A stretch of DNA of 64,000 nt from positions 620,001 to 684,000 of the forward strand of contig NZ_FOUX01000003.1 in assembly GCF_900114995.1 (NCBI RefSeq), given 5' to 3'. The stretch is from Chitinophaga sp. YR627 (GTDB taxonomy: Bacteria; Bacteroidota; Bacteroidia; Chitinophagales; Chitinophagaceae). How positions within the stretch are numbered: position 1 is the first letter of the stretch; every line of letters begins with the position of its first letter. The translations under genes were made by a program, and so were the position numbers. The notes under the pieces were generated by a model. That model ran no database searches and was not told the origin of the DNA. It worked only from the letters and a program-made list of their open reading frames with translations. This document shows, one piece after another, positions 26,143 to 34,737 of the stretch.

Positions 26143-26160
26143 TGCTGGCCTTCGCCAGCA
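26143..26160 (+). other. Hairpin in the region before rng
   Basis: TGCTGGC pairs with GCCAGCA around CTTC, 83 bp before the rng start. There is no T-run. It may be a 5'-UTR structure; RNase E-type genes in other bacteria are autoregulated through such leaders. Confidence 0.4.
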
Positions 26161-26242
26161 GTAATCTGGTATGCAGTACGCTGTTGTTAAATAGCCGTGC
26201 ATAACTCAAAGGTGAAGTTATAATGGTTAAAATTTTGGACGC

Positions 26243-27793
26243 TTGAACAAGGAACTTATTATAAATGCGGCACCTACTGGTGTGGAAATAGCGTTGCTGG
26301 AAGATAAGAAACTGGTGGAATTGCATCACGAAAGCGGCAATCCCAACTTTTCTGTAGGGGATTTATACCTCGGGCGGGTGAAAAAATTGATCCCGGGCCT
26401 TAATGCGGCTTTTGTTGATGTGGGTTTCGAGAAAGATGCTTTCTTACATTACACAGACCTTAGCCCATATATACGTTCTATACTCAAATTTACCCAGCAG
26501 GCTATTTCAGATAAAACCCCCGAGGGGTTTGACTTTACAAAGTTTAAGAATGAGCCGGAGATCGTAAAAACCGGCAAAATCACAGATGTGCTGGGCGGTA
26601 AGCCTAACATCCTGGTGCAGATCTTAAAAGAACCGATTTCCTCCAAAGGTCCTCGTCTTAGTTGCGAAATTTCTCTTCCCGGAAGATTCATCGTGTTAAC
26701 ACCCTTTAATGACATTGTCGCAGTATCTAAAAAGATACACTCTTCCGAAGAAAGAAAAAGACTACAAAAAATAGTCGAAGCGATCAAAACACCCAACTTT
26801 GGTGTAATCGTTCGTACAGCGGCAGAAGGAAAGAAAACGGCTGAACTGCATGAGGATCTGACAACACTTGTGGAAACCTGGAAAAATATTCAGGCTAACC
26901 TGCGCGGGGCACAACCGCCGCAGAAGATCCTGAGTGAACAGGCCAAGACAACCAGCATATTACGTGACCTTCTTAACGAGAGCTTCAACCGTATTGTGAT
27001 CAATGATCGCAACATGTATTCTGATACCAGGGCCTATATCCAAAAGATCGCCCCTGAAAAACAGGATATTGTCCAGCATTATCACAACGGCGCTCCTATT
27101 TTTGATCACTATGGCGTTACCCGCCAGGTAAAAGCTTCCTTCGGGAAAACAGTTAACCTGGACAGTGGCGTGTACCTGATCATAGAAGCTACTGAAGCAT
27201 TACATGTCATCGACGTTAACAGCGGATATAAAAGCTCCAGCAATAACCAGGAACAGAATGCCCTCGCATCCAACCTGGAAGCTGCTGCAGAAATAGCCCG
27301 TCAGTTACGCCTCCGTGACCTGGGGGGGATCATCATCATCGACTTCATTGATATGAAGTTGCCGGAAAATAAGAAAGTAGTTTACGAAGCCATGGAGAAA
27401 TTCATGGCGCAGGACCGGGCAAAACATACGATCCTGCCTATTTCGAAATTCGGCCTGATGCAGATCACCCGCCAACGTGTGAAACCCGAAGTCACTATAT
27501 CAGTTGCAGAAGATTGCCCTACCTGTCATGGTACCGGTAAGATCGGCGCTTCCGTACTGATCATTGACGAAGTCGAAAAGAACCTGCAATACCTGATCAA
27601 CCATCAGCACAAAGGTCTTACTCTGAGGGTACACCCTATATTTTACTCCTACCTGGCCAAAGGATTTCTTACCTCCCGCCAGTGGAAATGGTACTTCCAG
27701 TACAAGAAATGGGTCAGGGTTAAAGCTGATTCCAACTATCATCTGACAGAATATCGCTTCTTTGATGCCAACGAGGAAGAGATCAAATTATAA
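26243..27793 (+). CDS. rng: Ribonuclease G (RNase E/G family)
   Basis: The 516-residue protein shows the S1-like domain near the N-terminus (GDLYLGRVKKLIPGLNAAFVD). It also has the RNase E/G core with VIDVNSGYKSSS and GGIIIIDFIDM (metal-binding Asp residues), and the zinc-link motif CPTCHGTGK. It cleaves single-stranded RNA and matures rRNA. The only usable start is TTG 26243 (reading MNKELIINA), because a stop codon lies 5 codons upstream in frame. The sequence after the TTG matches the usual start of the family. A perfect palindromic terminator follows. Confidence 0.93.
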   Translation: MNKELIINAAPTGVEIALLEDKKLVELHHESGNPNFSVGDLYLGRVKKLIPGLNAAFVDVGFEKDAFLHYTDLSPYIRSILKFTQQAISDKTPEGFDFTKFKNEPEIVKTGKITDVLGGKPNILVQILKEPISSKGPRLSCEISLPGRFIVLTPFNDIVAVSKKIHSSEERKRLQKIVEAIKTPNFGVIVRTAAEGKKTAELHEDLTTLVETWKNIQANLRGAQPPQKILSEQAKTTSILRDLLNESFNRIVINDRNMYSDTRAYIQKIAPEKQDIVQHYHNGAPIFDHYGVTRQVKASFGKTVNLDSGVYLIIEATEALHVIDVNSGYKSSSNNQEQNALASNLEAAAEIARQLRLRDLGGIIIIDFIDMKLPENKKVVYEAMEKFMAQDRAKHTILPISKFGLMQITRQRVKPEVTISVAEDCPTCHGTGKIGASVLIIDEVEKNLQYLINHQHKGLTLRVHPIFYSYLAKGFLTSRQWKWYFQYKKWVRVKADSNYHLTEYRFFDANEEEIKL

Positions 27794-27815
27794 TTTCATC
27801 CTAACTGCTTTATCT

Positions 27816-27850
27816 AAAACGCTTAACACAATATTGTGTTAAGCGTTTTA
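27816..27850 (+). terminator. rng terminator, perfect 34-nt palindrome
   Basis: Positions 27816-27832 are the exact reverse complement of 27833-27849. The hairpin ends in TTTT on both strands, so it could stop transcription in either direction. Confidence 0.85.
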
Positions 27851-27947
27851 CATTTGTACCATCAAACATTTTATCAGCAAAGGCTGTTTTTCATTTTAAT
27901 ACCTCAAAGGGGACTTTCTGACTCATTACTAAAACTCGGGTACGTTT

Positions 27948-29597
27948 ATGTCTGTACGTTACACATGTCTGTTACTTTCCTCAATCGTCCTGCTGGCCTC
28001 CTGTGGAGGAAGGTTCGGTAGAAAAAAAGGCCTGGTAAGGGATACCTCGCACTATACCAAACAGGAATACATCGATCGCACACTGGACAGTAACACTGTC
28101 AATCTCTTTCTGCAAAAGGATACCGCCTACGCTGATTATATCCGTGATTTCTACCGGCAACGGGAATTTCACTATGCATGGATCGGCAACGACGGACAAT
28201 TAACCGAGCAGGCCGGCAACTTTATCAACATGATGAAAGCGGATGCTGATTATGGTTTACATGACAGTACCATTATCAGTAAGCCCCTGCGTGAAATGTA
28301 TGATACGTTGCTTATAGAAGGGCAGCAACTACGCCCGGGTGATAAAGCTATCCCCAGCGCTGAATTATTGCTGACTGCACAATTCTTTGCCTATGGTAAT
28401 AAGGTGTGGAGCGGATTGACCTCTGATAGCGCCAAGTCGCTGGAATGGTTCATCCCCCGTAAAAAGATCAATATGGAAAGCCTGCTGGATTCTATGGTAA
28501 ATAAGCCTGCCAGTGCTTTTGAAGAGCCGGTTAACCGACAATATAAATTACTGCGGAACCAGTTAAAGAAATTTTCAGATCTGGAGAAATTGCCATGGGA
28601 TTCTTTGAAGGCCTCCCGCAAACTATATAAGAAAGAAGAATCTGATCCGCTGGTTGCCAGTGTAAAACAGCGTTTACATCTGCTGGGCGATCTGGCAGTG
28701 GCAGATACTTCCCAGCTATTTACACCCGCGCTGGACTCGGCTATACGCAATTTCCAGGACCGTACAGGACTGAAGACAGACGGTACGATTCAGGCGCCCC
28801 TGCTGAATGCGCTGAACGTTACGCCACTTCAGCGTATCCGCCAGATCCTGATCAACATGGAACGTATTCGCTGGGTACCTGCTGAACCACCTGCGGAATA
28901 TCTGTTAGTAAACATACCTGCATTTAAACTATATGTATACAATAATAATAAGCTGGACTGGACCTGTAATGTAGTGGTGGGTAAACCGGGCGCCAACACG
29001 GTTATCTTCAGTAACGAAGTAAAATATGTTGTATTTGCACCGTATTGGAATGTGCCTCCCGGCATACTGGTCAATGAGGTATTACCCGCGATGAAAAGAA
29101 ATACCGGGTACCTGGCCAGACAGAATATGGAAGTTGTAACAGGCAGCGGTAGTCCGGTAAATGCCGGTTCGCTCAACTGGAGTAAATACTCCGGTGGTAA
29201 TTTCCCTTATATCATTCGCCAGAAACCGGGTGGTCACAATGCATTGGGTAAGGTGAAATTCCTGTTCCCGAATGAATACAATATTTATCTCCATGATACG
29301 CCGTCCAAGGGGTTATTTGGAGAGAATAAGCGCACCTTTAGCCATGGCTGTATCCGTGTATCTGAGCCGCAACACCTTGCAGAGTGGTTGCTGCGTAAGG
29401 ATTCTACCTGGACACAGAAGAAGATCACAGAAGCGATGAATGGGAGTAAAGAGAAGTTTATTACCCTGAAAGAAAGGGTACCGGTATACATCGGTTATTT
29501 CACTGCTTTTGTGGATAGTGATGGCCGGCTGAATTTCCGGGATGATGTGTACGGACATGACGCGAAACTGGCAGCCACATTATTTGGCAATAAATAA
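27948..29597 (+). CDS. L,D-transpeptidase (YcbB-like) lipoprotein
   Basis: The 549-residue protein has a lipoprotein signal (LLLSSIVLLASCGG, Cys19). An N-terminal helical region is followed by a peptidoglycan-binding-like domain at about 235-290 (VKQRLHLLGDLA, FQDRTGLKTDG). A YkuD catalytic domain follows, with HDTPSKGLF and the active-site SHGCIRV motif (His466, Cys468). These enzymes form 3-3 cross-links in peptidoglycan or attach proteins to it. The layout matches E. coli YcbB (LdtD). The gene is flanked by terminators and stands alone. Confidence 0.88.
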   Translation: MSVRYTCLLLSSIVLLASCGGRFGRKKGLVRDTSHYTKQEYIDRTLDSNTVNLFLQKDTAYADYIRDFYRQREFHYAWIGNDGQLTEQAGNFINMMKADADYGLHDSTIISKPLREMYDTLLIEGQQLRPGDKAIPSAELLLTAQFFAYGNKVWSGLTSDSAKSLEWFIPRKKINMESLLDSMVNKPASAFEEPVNRQYKLLRNQLKKFSDLEKLPWDSLKASRKLYKKEESDPLVASVKQRLHLLGDLAVADTSQLFTPALDSAIRNFQDRTGLKTDGTIQAPLLNALNVTPLQRIRQILINMERIRWVPAEPPAEYLLVNIPAFKLYVYNNNKLDWTCNVVVGKPGANTVIFSNEVKYVVFAPYWNVPPGILVNEVLPAMKRNTGYLARQNMEVVTGSGSPVNAGSLNWSKYSGGNFPYIIRQKPGGHNALGKVKFLFPNEYNIYLHDTPSKGLFGENKRTFSHGCIRVSEPQHLAEWLLRKDSTWTQKKITEAMNGSKEKFITLKERVPVYIGYFTAFVDSDGRLNFRDDVYGHDAKLAATLFGNK

Positions 29598-29598
29598 C

Positions 29599-29629
29599 AA
29601 AAAAGAGTCCGCCTGAGCGGACTCTTTTT
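29599..29629. terminator. Bidirectional terminator between the L,D-transpeptidase gene and ridA
   Basis: A 13-14-bp stem (AAAAAGAGTCCGC with its complement) around CTGA has an A-run on one side and a T-run on the other. It serves both convergent genes. Confidence 0.88.
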
Positions 29630-29641
29630 ATTTCCGGATAA

Positions 29642-30028
29642 TTATTTGCTCGCGATCACAGAGATCTCAACATTCACGCCTTTTGGCAATGCAGCTACCT
29701 GTACGGTTTCACGTGCAGGGAAGTCGCTGGTAAAATAAGAACCGTATACTTCATTGATCTGTGCAAAGTCGTTCATGTTCATAATGAAAATGGTCGTCTT
29801 CAGCACATTATTGAAGTCCATACCGGCTGCGGTGAGTATACCTTTCAGGTTTTTCATTACCTGATGGGTTTCGGTTTTGATATCATCCAGTACCAGTTGA
29901 TCGGTTTCCGGATTGATGGCTATTTGTCCGGATACAAACAGCAGGTTGCCTGACTGTACGGCCTGATTGTATGGACCGATTGGAGCAGGCGCATTATTCG
30001 TATTGATGATCTGTTTTTCCATAGGCAT
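29642..30028 (-). CDS. ridA: RidA family reactive-intermediate deaminase
   Basis: The 128-residue protein (126 if the second Met at 30022 is used, MEKQIINTNNA) has APAPIGPYNQAVQ, GNLLFVSGQI and a C-terminal FPARETVQVAALPKGVNVEIS with the conserved Arg. RidA hydrolyses 2-aminoacrylate and related enamine/imine intermediates made by PLP enzymes. It faces the L,D-transpeptidase gene and is divergent from the dehydrogenase-like gene. Confidence 0.92.
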   Translation of the reverse strand: MPMEKQIINTNNAPAPIGPYNQAVQSGNLLFVSGQIAINPETDQLVLDDIKTETHQVMKNLKGILTAAGMDFNNVLKTTIFIMNMNDFAQINEVYGSYFTSDFPARETVQVAALPKGVNVEISVIASK

Positions 30029-30061
30029 AAAAATAGGGTCTTATTATTAGTTATTAATTAA

Positions 30062-30069
30062 TAGGTTTG
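30062..30069 (+). promoter_or_regulatory. -7 box for the 3-hydroxyacyl-CoA dehydrogenase-like gene
   Basis: TAGGTTTG matches TAnnTTTG and lies 14 bp before ATG 30084. It supports that ATG over the upstream TTG at 30078. Confidence 0.45.
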
Positions 30070-30083
30070 CGAAAATTTTGCAC

Positions 30084-30761
30084 ATGAATATCCTCGTTAT
30101 AGGAGAGGAGCCGCATTATGCAGCTTTTCTTGAAAAGGGTGGTTTGAATGGGCACCGGGTGCAGCAGGTAATATCGCCGGAGCGGGCAGGATCGCTGGCG
30201 GATTATGAGTTGGTGATAGACCTGAATTTTGATGAAAATACCAAACGGGCCGGTGTATATGCCCGCTTTCCGCAGGTGCCGGTACTCGCTTGTATAGTGA
30301 GAACTTCACTATCGGAACTGATGAATAATTTTGCTTTTGAGCAGGGATTTTCCATCATTGGATGCAACTGGCTGCCGGGATTTCTGACGATGCCCGTTAT
30401 GGAATTATCAGTGATGGATCATGCGCAGGTAAAGTTGGTGAATGATATAATGTCTGCGTTGGGATGGGAATATGAGATAGTGGAAGACAGAGTCGGGCTG
30501 GTCACACCAAGAGTGATCTGTATGATCATCAACGAAGCATACATGGCGGCACAGGAAGGCACTGCATCCAGAGCCGATATCAACACCGCTATGAGATTAG
30601 GCACCAATTATCCGATGGGACCTTTTGAATGGTGTGATAAAATAGGTATTAGTCATGTGTGTGGCGTACTGGACGCTGTATACAGGGCTACCGGTAATGA
30701 AAGATATAAAATAAGCGCACTGCTGGCCCGCGAAGCTGGTATGGATGTAGCTGTCATGTGA
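30084..30761 (+). CDS. 3-hydroxyacyl-CoA dehydrogenase-like protein with a degenerate nucleotide-binding half
   Basis: From ATG 30084 the protein has 225 residues. The first 85 start like a Rossmann fold (MNILVIGEEPHYAAF), but the glycine-rich GxGxxG loop is missing and the domain is short. The rest is a recognisable 3HCDH C-terminal domain (GLVTPRVICMIINEAYMAAQEG, LGTNYPMGPFEWCDKIG). Normal family members have about 280-300 residues. It may bind acyl-CoA without being a normal dehydrogenase. tsaB follows after 19 bp. Confidence 0.7.
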   Translation: MNILVIGEEPHYAAFLEKGGLNGHRVQQVISPERAGSLADYELVIDLNFDENTKRAGVYARFPQVPVLACIVRTSLSELMNNFAFEQGFSIIGCNWLPGFLTMPVMELSVMDHAQVKLVNDIMSALGWEYEIVEDRVGLVTPRVICMIINEAYMAAQEGTASRADINTAMRLGTNYPMGPFEWCDKIGISHVCGVLDAVYRATGNERYKISALLAREAGMDVAVM

Positions 30762-30780
30762 ACTCATTAAACTTAGAACA

Positions 30781-31458
30781 TTGTCTTTAATACTGCATAT
30801 AGATACAGCAACTTCAGTAGGGTCTGTTTGTTTGTCCAGAGATGGGCAACCATTACAGACATTGGTGAATGACAAACAACAGGACCATGCGGCCAATATG
30901 GTATTGTTTGTAAAAGAGATCATGCAGCAGCAGGGCATTACACCTGCTGATCTGGATGCGGTTGCAGTCAGCGCGGGACCTGGGTCTTATACAGGATTAA
31001 GAGTAGGTGTAGCTACAGCAAAAGGACTTTGTTATACATGGGAAAAACCATTGATAGCTGTATCAACATTACAGATGATGGCGCAGGGCATATTATCCCG
31101 CACGAATGATACAAATGCATTGTATTGCCCGATGCTGGATGCAAGGAGAATGGAAGTGTACACAGCTATTTATGATGCGTCGCTGAATACCGTACTTGCA
31201 CCGCATGCGTTAATACTCACTCCTGAAGCATTCAGTGAACAGATTGCAAAACATAAAATATACTTTTTCGGAAACGGTAGCGATAAATGGCAGCAGTTAA
31301 TGCCATCAAATGATAATGCGTTGTTTGTTCCTTATATATTGAATGCTGCGGATATGGTACCGTTAGCTACAGCGGCTTTTGCACGTAAAGCATTCGAAGA
31401 TGTGGCATATTTCAGCCCATTTTACCTCAAACCTTTCCATTCTACTATGAAAAAATAG
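30781..31458 (+). CDS. tsaB: tRNA threonylcarbamoyladenosine biosynthesis protein TsaB
   Basis: The 225-residue protein starts MSLILHIDTATSVGSVCL and contains SAGPGSYTGLRVGVATAKGL, both characteristic of TsaB. TsaB is the inactive ASKHA-fold partner that supports TsaD in t6A37 modification of ANN-decoding tRNAs. The start is TTG 30781; no ATG or GTG lies in frame between it and the upstream stop. The gene is preceded by the dehydrogenase-like gene with a 19-bp gap. Confidence 0.9.
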   Translation: MSLILHIDTATSVGSVCLSRDGQPLQTLVNDKQQDHAANMVLFVKEIMQQQGITPADLDAVAVSAGPGSYTGLRVGVATAKGLCYTWEKPLIAVSTLQMMAQGILSRTNDTNALYCPMLDARRMEVYTAIYDASLNTVLAPHALILTPEAFSEQIAKHKIYFFGNGSDKWQQLMPSNDNALFVPYILNAADMVPLATAAFARKAFEDVAYFSPFYLKPFHSTMKK

Positions 31459-31650
31459 GGCGTTTGTAATATAAAAAATGACCCCCATTCGCATGATAAC
31501 AGGCTTTTTATGTCTTATTAAGAAGCGTAATCCCTACGCTTGTGTCAATTTGTGTCATGGAACTGTCAAATTACGTTTATTTGGCAAGTAATCGGTGTGC
31601 ATATATTAAAAAATAAGGTATAGAAGTTTTTTTTATTACGACTAATATTA
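31459..31650. promoter_or_regulatory. Upstream region of the ArsR-type gene with a hairpin and phased TGTCA repeats
   Basis: A hairpin AAGCGTA/TACGCTT (31523-31541, loop ATCCC) is followed by three TGTCA copies at 31543, 31553 and 31564. The spacings of 10 and 11 bp put them on one helix face. They lie about 85-105 bp before the -7 box at 31651. This looks like a binding array for an activator or an oligomeric regulator. Confidence 0.4.
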
Positions 31651-31658
31651 TATTTTTG
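31651..31658 (+). promoter_or_regulatory. -7 box for the ArsR-type regulator
   Basis: TATTTTTG matches TAnnTTTG and gives a leader of about 90 nt before ATG 31752. Confidence 0.45.
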
Positions 31659-31751
31659 TATAAATCGATACCCGGTTATTGTTGTCTAACAAATATGGGT
31701 TTACTGTCCGTTGATCCCTTTCATTTCATCATTTTTTAAAACTATTATGCG

Positions 31752-32111
31752 ATGGAAAAAACATTATTAACGACCTCTTCTAATACTCTTATTATTTCTA
31801 GAGGTACCAATGAAAAAGACCAAATTAAATTGGATTACATTGCCGTTAAGAAGGCGGCTATGGTTTTGCGTGCGATAAACCATAAGCTGCGCCAGCAAAT
31901 GATTAAGTTGCTGGAAGATCACAAAAAAATGACAGTAACTGAAATCTACGTTAAGCTGCGTCTCGAGCAGTCAGTGGCTTCACAGCATCTGGCTATTCTG
32001 CGCCGTGCCGGCATTGTGATTACAGAGAGAGATGGTAAGTTCATTCACTATACGATCAACAAACAGCGTATAGCGGAAGTTGCCAAATTTGTAGAGGAGC
32101 TGGTAGGCTAA
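31752..32111 (+). CDS. ArsR/SmtB-type winged-helix regulator without cysteines
   Basis: The 119-residue protein has the ArsR winged helix at about 35-110 (AINHKLRQQMIKLLEDHKKMTVTEIY, EQSVASQHLAILRRAGIV, RDGKFIHYTIN). It contains no Cys at all. The thiol-based metal sites of ArsR and the two-Cys persulfide sensing of BigR/SqrR are therefore both impossible. A His/Asp site or protein-protein control are alternatives. The MBL/rhodanese gene 240 bp downstream has its own promoter and could be its target, but this is only inferred from position. Confidence 0.85.
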   Translation: MEKTLLTTSSNTLIISRGTNEKDQIKLDYIAVKKAAMVLRAINHKLRQQMIKLLEDHKKMTVTEIYVKLRLEQSVASQHLAILRRAGIVITERDGKFIHYTINKQRIAEVAKFVEELVG

Positions 32112-32156
32112 TCTGGTTTTGGAGTACTGGTCATTCAGACTACAGAAATAATTCGG

Positions 32157-32205
32157 GCCTAACTAAGAGTAAATAAAAGGACTTTTAGTTAGGCTCTGAT
32201 TTTTT
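32157..32205 (+). terminator. Terminator of the ArsR-type gene
   Basis: A 14-bp stem (32157-32170 with 32181-32194, one G-U) encloses a 10-nt loop and is followed by a run of six T at 32200-32205. Confidence 0.8.
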
Positions 32206-32320
32206 GTGATTATTTGTACAATCCTGCGTACAAGTATGAAAGACATCGCGGTTATAATTCCGGTTATGCTATAACGGGCAGGCTGTTTTATGCCTGATAT
32301 TCCTGCTCGGATTAAATCCG

Positions 32321-32328
32321 TAAATTTG
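32321..32328 (+). promoter_or_regulatory. -7 box for the MBL/rhodanese gene
   Basis: TAAATTTG matches TAnnTTTG and lies 23 bp before ATG 32352. Confidence 0.5.
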
Positions 32329-32351
32329 CAGAAAATCAGAAATCAACAACC

Positions 32352-33755
32352 ATGTTCGTCAAGCAACTTTACACCAATTGCTTATCAGAAGCCGCCTACT
32401 TTATCGAGTCAGAAGGAGAAGCTGTTGTGATAGATCCTTTAAGGGATATTGACGCTTACCTTGATTTAGCTAAAGAGCGTAATGCTACCATTAAATACAT
32501 TTTTGAGACGCATTTTCATGCCGACTTTGTTTCCGGTCACCTGGACTTAGCTGCTGCTACAAATGCTCCCATCGTATACGGCCCTGAAGCTGTTACCACT
32601 TTCCCGATCTATCTGGCAAAAGACAGAGAGAAATTTACCATCGGTAAACTGACACTTGAAGTATTACATACCCCGGGACATACCCTGGAGTCTACCTGCT
32701 ATCTGTTATCTGATGAAGCAGGTAATCCTCACAGTGTGTTCACCGGCGATACTTTGTTTGTAGGTGATGTTGGACGCCCTGACCTGTTCAGCGGCAACCT
32801 GACCAAAGAAGAACTGGCAGGTTACCTATTTGACTCACTGAATAACAAGATCAAAGTATTACCTGACAGCGTTGTCGTTTATCCTGCACATGGTCCGGGA
32901 TCATCCTGCGGAAAGAATCTGGGTCCTCATACCTACAGCACACTGGGTGATGAAAAAAGCACCAACTATGCGCTGAAGGCTGTGGATAAAGATGCTTTTA
33001 TCCAGGAAGTGACTTCCGGTCTGAGCACTCCTCCCTCTTATTTCCCGATCAATGCGCGTATCAACAAAGAAGGATATGACGCTTTACAGGCAGTAATGGA
33101 AAAGAGTAACCGTGCTTTGTCTGTTGCGGAAGTGAAAGAAAAACTGAAAGAAGAGATCCTGATCCTCGATACACGTCCGGCTGCTGAATTTGCAGAAGGA
33201 TTTGTACCTGGTTCCATCAGTATCGGTCTGGAGGGCCGTTTTGCTGAATGGGCGGGTAGTCTGCTGCCTTTCGGTGAAGACATCATTCTTGTAACCAGCC
33301 CGGGTAAAGAAGAAGAGACCATCGTACGTCTTGCCCGTGTAGGTTTTGACCATGTAGCCGGTTACCTTGAAGGTGGTTATGAAGGCTGGATCGCTGCCGG
33401 TGAACCACGTGACCTGATCATCACGGTAGAACCTGATGAACTGGCTATGGACCTGCCGCATGATGAGAACCTGGTAATTGTAGATGTGCGTAAGCCTGCG
33501 GAGTATGCAGACGGGCACATCGAAGGTGCAATGAACGTGACCCTCAGCGACATGACAGATCCCGGAAATCTGGCTGATTTTGACGATAATCACAATCTGT
33601 ATGTTCATTGTCAGGGTGGTTACCGTAGTATCATCGCCTGCTCTATCATGAAAAGAGAAGGTATCCACAATCTTCGCAATGTGCAGGGCGGTTATAATGC
33701 CATGAAAACACAGGAAGGTCTGAAAGTAGTACAGGAAAAGAATGTCCTGAACTAA
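32352..33755 (+). CDS. MBL-fold hydrolase fused to two rhodanese domains (persulfide dioxygenase-like)
   Basis: The 467-residue protein has a metallo-beta-lactamase domain with THFHADFVSGH (His54, His56, Asp58, His63) and the later HTPGHTLES and FTGDTLFVGDVGRPD segments. This is the signature set of ETHE1-type persulfide dioxygenases. Two rhodanese domains follow. The first (about 262-355, LDTRPAAEFAEG) has no Cys in its active loop and is probably inactive. The second (about 365-460, VDVRKPAEYADG) has HCQGGYRS with the catalytic Cys. The likely role is oxidation or transfer of sulfane sulfur in the cytosol. Confidence 0.88.
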   Translation: MFVKQLYTNCLSEAAYFIESEGEAVVIDPLRDIDAYLDLAKERNATIKYIFETHFHADFVSGHLDLAAATNAPIVYGPEAVTTFPIYLAKDREKFTIGKLTLEVLHTPGHTLESTCYLLSDEAGNPHSVFTGDTLFVGDVGRPDLFSGNLTKEELAGYLFDSLNNKIKVLPDSVVVYPAHGPGSSCGKNLGPHTYSTLGDEKSTNYALKAVDKDAFIQEVTSGLSTPPSYFPINARINKEGYDALQAVMEKSNRALSVAEVKEKLKEEILILDTRPAAEFAEGFVPGSISIGLEGRFAEWAGSLLPFGEDIILVTSPGKEEETIVRLARVGFDHVAGYLEGGYEGWIAAGEPRDLIITVEPDELAMDLPHDENLVIVDVRKPAEYADGHIEGAMNVTLSDMTDPGNLADFDDNHNLYVHCQGGYRSIIACSIMKREGIHNLRNVQGGYNAMKTQEGLKVVQEKNVLN

Positions 33756-33773
33756 GTTAAAATATTGAATGTT

Positions 33774-33812
33774 AAAGGCCTCGCAGTATTACTGCGGGGC
33801 CTTTTCCGTTTT
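33774..33812 (+). terminator. Terminator of the MBL/rhodanese gene
   Basis: A stem of about 15 bp (from AAAGGCC at 33774, one G-U) is followed by T-rich sequence. It shows that a reading-frame start at 33765 for the next gene is not real. Confidence 0.8.
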
Positions 33813-33854
33813 TTACGGGTATACTTTTTGACCCTTTATGGGAAAAACCTTGCA

Positions 33855-34664
33855 ATGGGAAAACTATTAGATGGACAGATAGCACTCGTTACTGGTAGCA
33901 GCAGCGGTATTGGCGCTGCGATCGCGATAGCTTTCGGGGAAGCCGGAGCTACAGTCGTGGTGAATCATCACAGCGACAAAAGCCTGAAAGGTGCCGAAGA
34001 AGTACTGGCTAAGATCAAAGTGGCCGGCAGCGACGGATTTATTCAGCAATGTGATATCAGTCAGGAAGATGAAGTAAAGCGGATGTATGCGGAAATCTTT
34101 TCCCGATTTGGTACTGTGGACATAGTTGTTGCCAATGCCGGCATCCAGCAGGACGCCAATTTGTTTGACATGACGTTAGAGCAGTGGAATACGGTGATCA
34201 ATACTAATCTGACAGGGCAGTTCCTTTGTGCGCGGGAAGCAGCACGTGAATTCAGGCGCAGGGGCGTTGTGGAAAGCCGTTCCAAGGCAGCCGGGAAGAT
34301 CATTTGTATGAGCAGCGTACATGAGGTGATTCCATGGGCAGGACACGTGAATTATGCGGCCAGTAAAGGAGGTGTAAAGCTGTTGATGCAGTCAATGGCA
34401 CAGGAGCTCGCCCCACATCGTATCAGGGTGAATGGACTGGCGCCGGGCGCTATTAAAACACGTATCAATGAAGACGCCTGGGATACGCCGGAAGACGAGA
34501 AAAAGCTGCTGGAACTCATCCCATACGGTAGGGTAGGGATACCGGAAGATGTAGCAAAAGCCGCTGTGTGGCTGGCCAGTGATGAGAGTGATTATGTAAC
34601 CGGAACGACGCTTTTTGTGGATGGCGGAATGACCCTTTATCCGGGTTTTGCGGATAATGGTTGA
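33855..34664 (+). CDS. Short-chain dehydrogenase/reductase (glucose 1-dehydrogenase-like)
   Basis: From ATG 33855 the protein has 269 residues. It has the NAD(P)-binding TGSSSGIG at 13-20, NAG in the VVANAGIQ segment, catalytic Ser in CMSSVHEV and Tyr167-x3-Lys171 (NYAASKGG). The end has the typical DYVTGTTLFVDGGMTLYP. The upstream ATG at 33765 is rejected because it sits within the preceding terminator region. The substrate is unknown; relatives are annotated as sugar dehydrogenases. Confidence 0.88.
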   Translation: MGKLLDGQIALVTGSSSGIGAAIAIAFGEAGATVVVNHHSDKSLKGAEEVLAKIKVAGSDGFIQQCDISQEDEVKRMYAEIFSRFGTVDIVVANAGIQQDANLFDMTLEQWNTVINTNLTGQFLCAREAAREFRRRGVVESRSKAAGKIICMSSVHEVIPWAGHVNYAASKGGVKLLMQSMAQELAPHRIRVNGLAPGAIKTRINEDAWDTPEDEKKLLELIPYGRVGIPEDVAKAAVWLASDESDYVTGTTLFVDGGMTLYPGFADNG

Positions 34665-34737
34665 TTAACAGCTATTTGTAATAGAACAATCCGTTGGTCT
34701 AGCATGTTATTTGTTTTACTTAGTTAAACTTTTAACC

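Noticed and set aside
33765-34664. Longer SDR starting at 33765
   Set aside because: This start falls at the terminator of the preceding gene. The family sequence begins at ATG 33855.
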